Below, piece by piece: positions 1 to 11,259 of a stretch of 64,000 nucleotides of DNA (positions within the stretch are counted from its first letter, which is position 1; each line of letters starts with the position of its first letter). The stretch is from Epiperipatus broadwayi. Lineage: Eukaryota; Onychophora; Udeonychophora; Euonychophora; Peripatidae. Where the stretch lies: the NCBI GenBank assembly GCA_028023455.1, contig JAQFVV010006305.1:301001-365000 (forward strand). Direction: 5' to 3'. The notes under the pieces are model-generated. The model made no database searches. It was not told where the DNA came from and saw nothing but the letters and a program-made list of their open reading frames with translations. Made by a program: the position numbers and the translations under genes.

Positions 1-315
1 TATGCGGTATGATTTATTTATGATTATAGAAATGTGTAGACCTGATTGTTCAATGATCAGAGGAGAAGGTTACAATATATATATATTTCTAGAAGAGATG
101 ATAATAAATGGGCAGTTGAAATTTTAAGTTAGGTCTCAAAAGATTGTAAAAGATCTAAAAAAAAACAAATAAGAGATGGATAGATGAAATAAGGAAATTT
201 GTTGTTATACTATTGAGAAGAGAAGTTAAAAATTAGAGAAACTGGATTAAAATTGAAAAGGCCTTCATCCTTTTGTGGATTGATAATGTTTAAAAATTAT
301 AATGATGATGACTAT
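1..315 (+). mobile_element. LINE 3' end (ORF2 C-terminal remnant and tail)
   Basis: From about 161 to 292 a plus-strand frame, open except for one stop, reads as the C-terminal tail of a non-LTR retrotransposon ORF2. It carries the segment RWIDEIRKF, then NWIKIEKAFILLWIDNV and a stop. The pattern RRWIDEI...W..LE.A..LQWID just before the stop is familiar from animal LINE ORF2 proteins. Immediately downstream an ATG-repeat tail (aatgatgatgac, about 300-312) resembles the simple-repeat 3' ends of such elements. The copy is truncated by the window edge, so its 5' extent is unknown. The family is assigned from memory of the motif pattern only. Confidence 0.55.
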
Positions 316-489
316 TTTTATTAAACTTGATTCAATTCATATAATTAAAAAGCAAAGTTCTAATCACTATTTTCTTCAAAAATCTTTATATATTGCTTAC
401 TGAATCAAAAACATTATTAAAATTAGTGTTAAATTTATTATTTCCAATATTTCAGCTATTTATTATGGCTTTTTTCTAGGATTTAAACC

Positions 490-800
490 ATACAAAATAT
501 AAATTGTATTTTTATATTGGACTATTTCCATCATTTAATGCACACATATTGAATGTCTTTAGAAAAATTTAACTTTATTTAAATATTCCAAATACATTCA
601 AATGTTAGTGATAGCACATCAAACAGGTTAGTATATGCACAACATTTCGAGAGGTATTAGTCTTCCCTCTTCTTCATGTGTTGCTGGCCTGACCAGTGAC
701 AGTTGAATGTATTTGGAATATTTAAATAAAGTTATTCTAAAGACATTCAATATGCATATTAGATAATGGAAATAGTCCAATATAAAAATACAACTAGAAC
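490..800. repeat. Small inverted-repeat (MITE-like) element
   Basis: Two arms of roughly 100 bp (about 490-605 and 700-800) are reverse complements with a few mismatches. They share the segments GACTATTTCCATCATTTAAT and TTTAAATATTCCAAATACAT in opposite orientation. The roughly 95-bp loop is less AT-rich than its surroundings. No coding capacity is visible. A miniature inverted-repeat transposable element is the likely class. Confidence 0.6.
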
Positions 801-815
801 ACTATCATTACAAAC

Positions 816-3800
816 CTTCAGGAAAACATAAAAGTATAAATGTATTATAACATGTCTAAAAAAAATTAGAAAAACTTACAAAATACATATTATTAAAGTA
901 TATATAAAACTACAGTACTTAATTTTAGAATAATAATAAGAGTATCAAAAAATATGAACAATATAAAAAAAAACCTTTCTATTTTATATTCTTGAAAGTA
1001 AATAATTTTCTAAACATTATTTATATTTACTTTCTCCAAAATGAAAAAAAAAAATCCATCTTTTTAAGACTAATGGCTATTCTTAAGCTTTTTATTTTCA
1101 AAACTTAAATATAAATGACTTTTTTTTTAGTAGAAATAAAAAATGTAAATTATTTTATAATTATATTAATAATGTAAGGAATAATATAAAATATGAAATG
1201 AAAAAGGAAGAAAATGGTCAAATAACATGTATAGACAAAATAAACTAAAAAAACAATAATGACTAATAGATTATTCAATGAAAGTGCTATGTATATAGTA
1301 TATATACATTGGATATAAGTACACAGTCAACAGACAATTTTATTTTATACAAAGAGGAAGATTTTAGCCATCAACAACAACAAAAAAACTTGCAACAAAA
1401 GTTAAAGAAAGACCGTAAGCAGAAAGAAGAAGAATCAAATAAAAATCTTTAGAGGAATAGAAAAAAAAGCAAGTCTATAAGAACTCTGGAAAGGATTTGC
1501 ATCATTAAAAAAATGGGAAATGAAATTAATAAAATGTGGATTAATTGGGATAAAAATCAATAAGGTCATTTATTACCATGAGGCTCCTGCTCCACATTAC
1601 TTAAAATATTTAAGAGAAATAAGAAAGCTAGGGATTTAAATGAGTAAAAACTATGATACATAATTCTTTGACTTTGAGGTTCTTCTATCACTCAGGAGAA
1701 TAATCAACACAATATCTTCAACAATTTATATATATATGGAAAGACAATTCCATAATTTTGATAATCTTCTCCAAAGACAATGTTTGTCAACAAATGCAAG
1801 GTAAATTTAGCATCTAAACAAGTAAGTGTTCATTCAAATATTAATAATAAATATATATAATTGTATATTTTTAAAATATTAGATTCATGACTTAACATTG
1901 GAATCTCATTATACGTCTAAGATAAATTGTATTTTGAATTGCATTGAAAGTTTTAGGTTATTTGTAATGGGAAAGATAATTAATTTTATATCACAAAGTT
2001 TGTTTCAATTCACAGAAGCCTGCCATGTACAGGTTAGCAAGCAACAACAAATAATCCTTGACAAAATAAGAGTCAAAACTAATCCAAAAAACTGGCACAA
2101 TGAATTAAAAATATTAAAAGTTCTCTAAAATGCCCAAGTTAATTAAAGGATATCCCATGACCAATCATATGAGATTATGTTGTATCCCATGCTCCAGTAA
2201 TATGTAAAAAAGCTGAAAAACAATTGGGGGTAAATGATGAAATAGAGTATCATTTCTAAATGGTTTTTATTATACAACAATCTAATTGTCATGTTTTTTT
2301 ATAATCTATTTAACCAGTCTATATATATTTCACATTAATCTCATATTACATAAAGGTCATACCAACTTCTAGTGATCATATAACTTTTCTTTATATAAAT
2401 GGTATATCAACATGAGACCAGTCATTGTCTCATTATATAAACATCAATAATATGGTGACCATTTCAATGCTACACTAATGTGTGATTTGATCACTAAAAA
2501 ATAATCTTTTATAAAATCTCAAAAAAGATTTAGAAGGATATAATTTCCCAATAATTTCCTCCCAATATAATATACAATATATATAATACTATTAATGACT
2601 ACATAAATATCAGCTGTTAAGTATGTAACATCATATTTCTGAAGAAATATTCTTCAAAAATATTACCAAATTTATCACTTTTAGTTTGTTGTAAAGTGGA
2701 TAAATTGTATTTATATAAGAAATATTCTTCATAAGTGCATGCTATAATCATTTATAGCAGATTAACACGAGATTATTTGAAAGTTTGTTGACATGACTTT
2801 AAGAAAGTCTGATATGTAGAATAAGTCTTATAATATGTGCATATGAATAATCATTTCTTCAAATATATATATATATAAGACATTTATTATGGTTTATTGA
2901 TAAAGTGAAAGTTGAATATTGGCAAGACTCACAAAGATACCATATTAAAAAATAAGATTAGTAAAGCCATAATGATTTATTCTAATGAAAAAAAATTTAA
3001 TAAAAGAAATATAAAAAAATTACAAATAAAAAATGCATAAATAAGGGATTAATAAAAATGACAATAACAAGTGCATACAATAATAAATAAAAATAGATTA
3101 TACACTACCTTGAAAATAAATAAACAATTAGTAATATATATATATTAGAAAAATTAAATAACAAATAAAAAGCAAGTATTGAAATAATATGCATATATAA
3201 TTTGCAAATTATGACAATAATGATAAGAAAATAATTTTAAAAAAATGAATGGTATCTATAAGATGGCATATATGAATGAATATTAAGAAATGAATTGAAA
3301 GGTGATATTTTAATACAAAAGTAAAGCAAAAAAAAAAAATTATGAAATTATAATAATGAAAAATATAAAAGATTCTAAGGAAAGATTGATTTAAAAGGCT
3401 GTATACATTGAAAAACAGATCTGCATTAAAATGAAACAAAAGGAAAAATTTGATTTTCAATTTATGTGTTAGTTATTTTAAATATTTAATACCAACAATT
3501 TTTTCTCTTTTCTGAGTAATTGCAATATTTGCAAACTGCTCAATAATTTGAAAAACAAATTGCCCACAAAATCAACTCATTAAATTGTCTACAAAATTAA
3601 ATCCAACCAAGTTATGTGTAATTTTGCATATTATGGGGAATCAAGGGTAATCTCTCAACAAAACTAGTTCAGCATAGATATTTGTATAGTAGAACAAAAA
3701 AAAGCAATGAATATTCCTCAATATTTATACACCATGAACAAAATTCTGGCCAAAAATTTGATTTATTTAGAGCTGGAATTGTATGTACTGAGAGGAAAGA

Positions 3801-4615
3801 TAGAAAACAAAAAATTAAAGGGCTTAGGCAGTAGTTAAAGATCAATTTACTGTAAATAAAAAAGACCCAAGTATCCATCTCTTGAAGAAATGGGATCTTG
3901 GAAGGATATAAATATTAAAATATTTATCAAATATACATATAGACTCTGAACACTAAAGAAGTAAAAGTGCTATAATTATAATATTGTTATATATTGAAAG
4001 CATACTAAGCATGAATAAAAGCTAAATTTAAAATATATAGACTATCTTTCCTATACAAATGGCCAGAACATTTATGTGAATATTCAAATATTTAATGAAA
4101 ACTTACTTAAAATATTGGAAAACAAATATAAATTAAAAATTAAAAGTATATGCATAAAAAGTGATTTAAAACATATTTGTTTTTACATATAAATTTTTAA
4201 AAATTTCATTCTTTAATTTCTTAAGTATCCTCTCACGTAGAGATGTTGTTGAGGAGGCCATTGGATATTTTAATGGTTATTTGCTTTGGTTTTAGTTATT
4301 AGTTTAGATGTCAGCAGAAATCAGGAATGAAGAAAAACAGTTCTAATCAGGGGAAAACATATTCCTATGCTTGTGCAACAAAAACTGATTTTAAAAGTTA
4401 TTTTACTTTGCTTACATTAATGTCCCTAGAAAAATAAAAAAAATTATATTTTTTATTTACTTTTTAATGTTCAATTATTAATGTTTTTAAAATAAATATG
4501 TGATGTTCATGTATAGCTTTTTAAAAAAAACAAATTTGATTTTTAAATGCTTTTATTTAACTTACAATCTCAATGTTTTGTTTGTGTATTAGTTTAAGAT
4601 GCTCAAGAGGGTAGT
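816..4615. other. AT-rich non-coding stretch, no supportable gene
   Basis: The sequence is very AT-rich with poly-A/T runs and AT dinucleotide tracts. Between about 1,340 and 2,200 the plus strand has a higher purine content and broken open frames (for example 1,898-2,128, 76 codons) that could be a heavily decayed transposon ORF. I cannot match it to a family. Open frames at 3,209-3,460 and 3,669-3,878 on the minus strand are low-complexity and I consider them chance. Confidence 0.4.
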
Positions 4616-4619
4616 ATAG

Positions 4620-5035
4620 ATTTTTTGTTTCTAATTCAAAGCTTTTAAAATTGAGCTTAATACATTTTAAGTAATGTGCATGATTTTTTTGTTTCAGTTC
4701 AATTCAAAGCTTGCTTTAGTTTATTTCATTGATATAGTTTAAGTAAAAAGTGTGAGAGGATTATGTAGAGACTTGTTTGGTTTCAATTGAAAACTTTTAA
4801 AATTGAGCTAAATAGATTTTAAGTTATATGTGGGATTTTTTTTGTTTCAGTTTAAAGCTTGTTTTAAGTTTGAATTAAATAAAGTTACAACTTATTTTAA
4901 AATAAAATCATATGTATTAAAGATAATTATTTTACAATATAGTTTTGGTAGGCATTTTTTTTTTATAAAAAGCAGGTCTTAGAACTTCAATACATTTTAA
5001 CTAATGTGTGCAATTTTTTTTCTATAATTGTGGAT
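4620..5035. repeat. Imperfect tandem repeat, about 150-bp unit
   Basis: The block at about 4,627-4,699 (AAAGCTTTTAAAATTGAGCT ... ATTTTAAG ... TTTTTTGTTTCAG) recurs at about 4,777-4,851 with substitutions. A third, partial version occurs near 4,970-5,030. The unit is about 150 bp in direct orientation. No coding potential is seen. Confidence 0.55.
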
Positions 5036-5189
5036 ACATACTAAATAAGATATATAATAATGGGTATGCACCTTAACTTATTGCAGAATTATCTAGTGAT
5101 ATATATATACACATAAACTATTAGTTTCATGTCCGTTTAAGTATAACATGATTGGACATTTTAATTTACTTTGACAATATTTGAATACA

Positions 5190-6215
5190 AGTATAATTTA
5201 TATACTAGGAATTTAGATGTAATTATAGAGGATTTGAACACAAATTTTCAAGCCCTTTTTAACTATCCACTCTATTATATATAACTAATACATATAACCA
5301 CACACATGTGAAAAAGATAAATAATCTCCCAATATATGCATTTCATGCTGAACCAGCATTCATCAATTAGTCCCGATCATCATCTCACACACACACACAT
5401 ATATATATAATTAGTGCTCAGTTCACATTAAAATAGCAAATCTTCAAACTTTAATGGACAGACTTCAGTCTTCTCCACCCTTTAACTCGATTTTCAATGG
5501 CATAGATGACTGAAAAGTTGGAGGGTGGAGTAGATTGAAGCATGTTCATTAATGTTTGAAGATTTTCTATCTTAACATAAACCAAGCACTGATTATATAT
5601 ATGTGTGGAAGATGATGATCTGGACCAACTGATGAGAACTGGTTCCCTGGAGATCATTTATCTTTTTCACGTGTGGTCATGTGTATCAGTTGTATTAGAT
5701 AGAGTGAATAACTGAAGGGAGCTTGAAAGTCTGTTATTCAAATACCCTATAATTATATCTAAACTCCAAGTATATAAATTATACTTATATTCAAATATTA
5801 CAGATTCAGTCTGTATCCTACCCATACATCTTCTGTATATTTAAATGGACAAAGTTGTATACATGAAGGGTCAGATTGACTTAAAGTCAACATGGGCATG
5901 ATAATATTTGCATCAATAAGGGATTTGGGTAGTCCATCATCAGATTTTCAATGGTATGGATGGCTAAAGAGTTGGAGTATATTGAAGCCTACTCATTAAA
6001 ACTTGAAGATTTCTATTTTAATATAAACTGAGCACTGATTATATATATATGTGTGGGTGGAAATAATGATCTGGACCAACTGTGCTGATTTAGTACAAAA
6101 TATGTATATTGGGAAATCCTTTATTTTTTCCACATGTATGTGTTTATGTGTATCAGTTGTATGAGATATAAAAGGAGCTTGAAAGTCTGTGTTCAAATCC
6201 CCTATAATTACTATG
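5190..6215. repeat. Copies of the ~500-bp 'R500' repeat family, head-to-head
   Basis: A forward half (about 5,190-5,495) meets an inverted copy (about 5,500-5,830). A further copy in the same inverted sense follows to about 6,215. Shared landmarks are a line like GATGATCTGGACCAACT, an AT-dinucleotide run, TTGAAGATTT, and CTTGAAAGTCTGTGTTCAAA. The same family makes the array at 37,484-39,490 and a fragment at 62,838-63,010. The recurring segment GGTTCAAGTCC / GTTCAAATCCC in several copies fits a tRNA-type B box (GWTCRANNC). A polymerase III-derived SINE ancestry is therefore possible but not shown. The name R500 is only a label for this report. Confidence 0.65.
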
Positions 6216-6236
6216 ACAATACTAAAAACTTAAAAA

Positions 6237-6530
6237 TAGAGATAAAAAATATTTTATAGTAAATTCTTTTATTTGTCATGCATTAAAATCCCAAAAAAAA
6301 AAAAATTATTTCTTTAACCATAATTGGATTTTTTAGATTGAACTTGAAATAAAAGTGTGGGGGGGGGGGTCTAGAAATTAATTAACTCACCCTTATGTGG
6401 ACCCCCATGCTTTTATTTCAAGTTCAATCTAAAAACCCTAATTGTGGTTAGAGAAACTTTTTTTTTTGTTTTGTTTTTAGTGCATGACAAATAAAACATT
6501 TACTATAAAATATTTTTTCATCTCTGTTCA
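6237..6530. repeat. MITE-like palindrome with G-run at the centre
   Basis: Arms at about 6,237-6,380 and 6,404-6,530 are inverted copies, both carrying GATTGAACTTGAAATAAAAG or its complement, then a shared TGTCATGCA...TTTTATAGTAAAT segment. The centre holds a run of about a dozen Gs (6,359-6,370) opposite GGACCCCCATG in the other arm. No ORF is present. Confidence 0.65.
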
Positions 6531-6844
6531 TTAGAAGTATATTAGTGCTTCTAAAAGTTTATGTGATTTCAGATAAAAAATGCTTTGTATCAATAACATT
6601 ATTATTGATCATTTATTGATAAAGTTAATTTTATCTTGTAATACTGTCACCATTTGTGTACATGTTTTTAATAAAAATTTCTAATATCTATATAAATGTT
6701 TTAAACATTTATTCAAGAAAGATACTATTTTTTAAAAATATTTTATTATTTGTTTAGTATGCTTTTAATAATTCTTACCATATTCATAATATTTAGAGTT
6801 CTCCAATTGAATCATTCTAATATTTAAATAAGTAAATAACTCCA

Positions 6845-7090
6845 ATTATATATAACTGAATAGGAAGTAATTGAAGCTTCCAATGAGTTATATCATGCTT
6901 GTAACCCAATCACAACCATCCATAGTCCAGAAGTCAGACCCACCTCTCAGACCATAGATACATTAGAAACATACATGAGAAACATGCAATTTGTCTGACT
7001 TGTGGATTGATGGATGGTCGTGATTGAATTGCAAGCATGATATAACTCACTGGAAGCTTCTGTAATTTCTTGTTCAGTTATATTTAAATA
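6845..7090. repeat. MITE-like inverted repeat
   Basis: Arms at about 6,845-6,925 and 7,005-7,090 are reverse complements. GAAGCTTCCAATGAGTTATA pairs with TATAACTCACTGGAAGCTTC, and an ATCATGCTTG/CAAGCATGAT block continues the stem. The loop of about 80 bp contains no ORF. Confidence 0.65.
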
Positions 7091-7094
7091 TATT

Positions 7095-8300
7095 GTAACT
7101 TATGCAAATTTATTTAAATGTTCCATTTTCTTGATAGTGATATCTTTTCTGAATAAATGTTTAAAATATTTATATAACCTCAAGAAAAGAAAAAATTTAT
7201 GTTAAAAATTTTAAAAATAAAATACAAATTTGATAAACAATGTTTTTTCCATTAATTACATACATTTTTTTTTTTTACAATCGTTAATTACATGCATTAC
7301 TTTAGATTAAAGGCAACATGAAATCCTTGGAATTAATATTATTAGTATGTTTTTGCTTGTAAAATTGATTTTTTAAATTCTAATAATAATTTTAATTATT
7401 TTTATATGCTTTTAATATAAAATTTTCTAAAAATAAAGATTTGATTAAAAAATATATAATTGTTGTTTTTTTTTCATTAAATGCAATTGAAGGCTATATA
7501 CAAAAAAATATCAAAAAGAGCATATATTATGTTTCAGTACAAATTAATGGTGTTAAATAATAGTGTTTTAGAAAGTAATTCTAGTTTGCTTTCAAGAATA
7601 GAAGATAGATAACTTGATTTTCATTCATTTTATATACTAATATTTTTTTACTTACACTTTTTAGGTCACTAATTATAATTGAAAATCAAAAACTAATTTA
7701 CTATATTTAGAAATATATTTTTTGTTAATTAATTAGAAAATGTTTAAGAATAGACATCACATTTAAAAGACTTTTTTTAAAAAAGAATATAATAGAAAAT
7801 GTTTTTAAAATTACTTGCTTTCAAGAATATAAGATAAAAAAGATGAAGAACAATTTATTTTTTCAATTAAAAAAGTTTTTTTATTATAACGTTTGTATTT
7901 TCTGGCATTATTATTTGCTATTTTCGAAATTAAGGAGTCTTATATACCTCTTTTTTAGACACTTATATTAATGCTGTGTATTATTTAAATCTTTAAAAAG
8001 AGTCTTAATACTTGGATGAAATATAGGAAACAAAAATTTGATGTTTCAATTTTAATAATGTTATTTTTTTATTTGTAAGCAATAAATAAAAAACAAAACA
8101 TTGATTGAATTCTATTTATTTAAAGATCTAATAGTACAACTTTTTAAAAAATGTGTTAACTTTAATCAAAATTGTTAGTTAAATGGTTAGATTATGATAA
8201 ACAGGAGAATACAAATTCATTTTGGCAGCTTCTTATTTGATATTTTATTTACTTAATGTGTATAAAATACAGTACATGGTCAATCTAAATCAAAAAATAC
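7095..8300. other. AT-rich non-coding stretch
   Basis: No gene, repeat structure or RNA gene is recognisable here. The sequence is dominated by poly-A/T tracts and is probably intron of the minus-strand gene. Confidence 0.5.
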
Positions 8301-8528
8301 CTACCATCTGTATTGACTGAATAATATATTATTACTATTTTTTTTTTAAATTGTAGTAATAGATTAGTATTGCTTATGGATCATCAAAGGCTATGAAAAT
8401 CTATATTTAGTAAAAATAAAAACAAATTAAACTGGTAGAAAGAAAACAAAGTGAAATCATCTATGGTGTAAATATTGTCCAAAACAATTTATCTATGAGA
8501 CATATGTATGTAGGAATATTATGTTTAC

Positions 8529-8566
8529 CTGCATGACAATAATTGTATAACTCTTGGTGAAGTCTA
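8529..8566 (-). CDS. Candidate small exon downstream of the giant exon
   Basis: On the minus strand a 38-nt open segment sits between an acceptor (TTTTCTCAATTTGAG, exon from 8,566) and a donor (CATGCAG followed by GTAAAC, exon to 8,529). In the phase left by the candidate exon at 9,220-9,244 it reads GRLHQELYNYCHA, then one base into the next codon. The composition looks protein-like and the phase match (two bases carried in) is required for the reading. A further putative microexon at 8,305-8,316 (donor GTAGGT) could follow in phase, but it is too short to list separately. The exon is unproven and depends on a chain of two small exons. Confidence 0.4.
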
Positions 8567-9219
8567 CTCAAATTGAGAAAAGTATATTTTCTTATATTTA
8601 CTAAAAACTGTTAATAGTGATTATACTTAAAAAATACTTCTCATTGTGGATATCCTAAAATTTTGATCTCAAGTAATAGATCTCTAGGGATAAGTTATTT
8701 AAAGATTAAGGAATAACTGTTTAAGGAATATATATCTAAAGAATGTCTGTTTAAAGAATATTTTATCTATTTAAAGAATATTACAAGTCTTTATGGATTG
8801 ATTATTAAAAGAATAATCTCAGTTCACAAATATTACTAATGTCTTTCCACTATTATTTTATTTCACATCCAATGTTATGCTGAAAAAATTAAATATGTTC
8901 TATAATTTGACTTTTTCTCAATTTTTAAAGAAAAACAATATATGTTCTATTTTTAATTTTCAGTTTTATATAAAATGATATACATTGACTATAGTATCAT
9001 GTGCTAACAATAAAATCGCTGCATTTTCATCAGTGACATTGTAAAAACTGCATTTCAAAAATAAAGCAATTTCATTATGGAGCTTCTAAATTTAAATTTG
9101 TTGGTTTTGACTTTAATTAAATGCTTTTATATTAACTTGTCCTGTCTATGTTATGTCCACATTTTTGAATTTTTAACAATGAAAAAAAAATCTGTTTTAA
9201 CTCAAACTCATATACTTAC

Positions 9220-9244
9220 CCTTCCCAGAAAAAATCCTTAACAA
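9220..9244 (-). CDS. Candidate 25-nt microexon downstream of the giant exon
   Basis: A strong consensus donor (GGGAAGG followed by GTAAGTATATG) ends a 25-nt segment preceded by an acceptor (TTTCCATTGGCTCAG). The giant exon ends in phase 1 (AAAG | GTGAGA). Adding this segment gives ENK-VVKDFFWE and leaves two bases (GG), which match the start of the candidate exon at 8,529-8,566. The GTAAGT donor is the best evidence; the acceptor is ordinary. Microexons of this size are easy to find by chance in AT-rich DNA, so confidence stays modest. Confidence 0.35.
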
Positions 9245-9566
9245 CTGAGCCAATGGAAATATTATATTTGTAAAGAAAAATTTCTTAATATTGATTTATC
9301 TCATAATTAATTAAAAGTAAATATTTTCTATTAAAAGCTAAAAAATTATTCTGAAATAATTAATATTTAATAAATATTTTGTGAAAAAAAATAATAAATG
9401 TGTAAAAAAAATGTTAAAGAATTATGTTTTTTTTTTCATTTCCAAGGTCAAAAAGAAGAAATAAAACTGTCAAAATTGTTGACAACAGGCACTTTCTTTT
9501 GGAGAAAACAAAAAATATAATTAAAAAGATGATTAAAAAGGACTAATGAAGAAATTTTTTTTACTT

Positions 9567-10459
9567 AAGTAATATGTCTAAATAGCTAAAGTGCAGGAAA
9601 TCATGTAGCTAAGGACAAATTATAGTATTACTTGGCTGACTGCTTTCAAGAAGTTTCATCTTCTCATAATCACAGCAAATGAGTTGAATGAGCATGATGG
9701 AATATGTATGTGACAGTTATTTAAATATATGCAAAGTAGATTAGAAAGTTCATTTTTGGAGATAGAAAAACATGCTTCCTTTTGGTTTATAGTGTAGGTG
9801 TTATTAGCTGTAAACCATGCTTTTTTGATTTTATATTTAGTCATGGCATTCTATGCATGTGATGGAAGCAGAAAATGGTTCAAATATATGGTCAGTTGAC
9901 CTTTGGTGTTCTAAAAAGATGAAGCTGTATTCAGGTTTTTTAAGAGTTCTTTTATATAAGTAATAGTGTTAAGAGATACAAGTAAAGAAAGATGTGTGGG
10001 ATTCACCATAGTATATGGCATTGCAACCTATTTGGGAGTATGGGTTCTTGTACACTGTGTGAGGAGTCTAATCACAGAGTAGGCAATCTTTTGAATTATT
10101 GATTAATGTATTGGTTAAAAGAAGGTATAAAAACTTAGCTGCCACACTTTTAAACTGTCTTTTGCTTCCATTGCATAGAATGCCATTACTCTAAACATAA
10201 AATCAAAGAAGCATGACTTATAGCTAACAACAGCTATGCTATAAAGTGAAAAGAAACATGCTTTTTCCTCTCCAAAAATGGACTTTCTAATCTACTTTGC
10301 ATATATTTAAATATTTGTAGCATGCCTATTCCACTGTGCTCACACAACCCATTTGCTATTATGAGAAGATAAAACTTCTCGAAATCATTCAGCCAAATAA
10401 TACTACAATTTATACTTAGCTTCACCATTCCTGTGTTTTAGTGCATTTAGACAAATTAC
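9567..10459. mobile_element. Foldback element with ~300-bp inverted arms
   Basis: The arm at about 9,567-9,876 is the reverse complement of about 10,153-10,459 with scattered mismatches. Shared landmarks are AAATATATGCAAAGTAGATT / AATCTACTTTGCATATATTT and GGCATTCTATGCAT / ATGCATAGAATGCC. The spacer of about 275 bp is unique. A fragment of the outer arm recurs at 54,313-54,420. The open frames at 9,656-9,844 and 10,234-10,428 lie in the arms and translate the same repeat, so I do not treat them as genes. A non-autonomous DNA transposon or foldback element is most likely. Confidence 0.7.
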
Positions 10460-11259
10460 TTGTTTAATTGGGAAGTCTATATTTCTTTTATTTTATAAAA
10501 TATTTAATTTTTTTTTTTAAAAAAAAATGCTTTTATGTAAGCAGCCTATAAAAATTAGAAAAATAAAGTAATCTAACTAAAATATATGTTGTGTTGTTTT
10601 TGAAGCCTTTGATTTTTATGGCCTCAAATGCATTTATGAAATAACACATGTTTTTTAATCAAATTACTTTGTTATTTTTCTGCTTTTTAATCAGTTATTT
10701 ATATAAAAGCATTATTTTAAAAAAATATTTTTTTAATATTATTTTATGAAGAAATTTACTAAAAAAAAAAAATTTAAACAGATAATCATCTCATTATTAT
10801 GTTTACATTTCAATTTGCTCTGCTACAGAAAATTAACATAATAAACTAATTTAAATGAATAAAATTTAAATTTAAAAAAAAATAATTTTTTTTTAGTTGT
10901 AATCTTTTTCCATGGCTACAGTATTTGGTAATACCAAAGATAAATCACACAACTATTTAAAAACTGTTTGAAAAGATCCTAAGTGTATATTTTAAATTGT
11001 CTCTACAAAATCATGCAGGCTTAACATTTAATGCCTAGAATCCTAAGCAGAAAAATTATCCATTAAATTTTTATTTTGCTATACAATGAGAATATTGACA
11101 GCGTTAATCATGGAAATTATGTATTTATAATTTTTATACACCAAATAAAAATAAATAAAACTTTTTTTTCTCTATTCCTATTATAGTAAATCAGATATTT
11201 TTGTTTCAATGCATTTCAAATATAAAGATTAACATGACTGCAATTAAAATAAATCTCAC

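Noticed and set aside
1340-2200. Possible decayed transposase on the plus strand
   Set aside because: Broken frames and a purine-rich bias are visible but no catalytic motif or family signature could be recognised.
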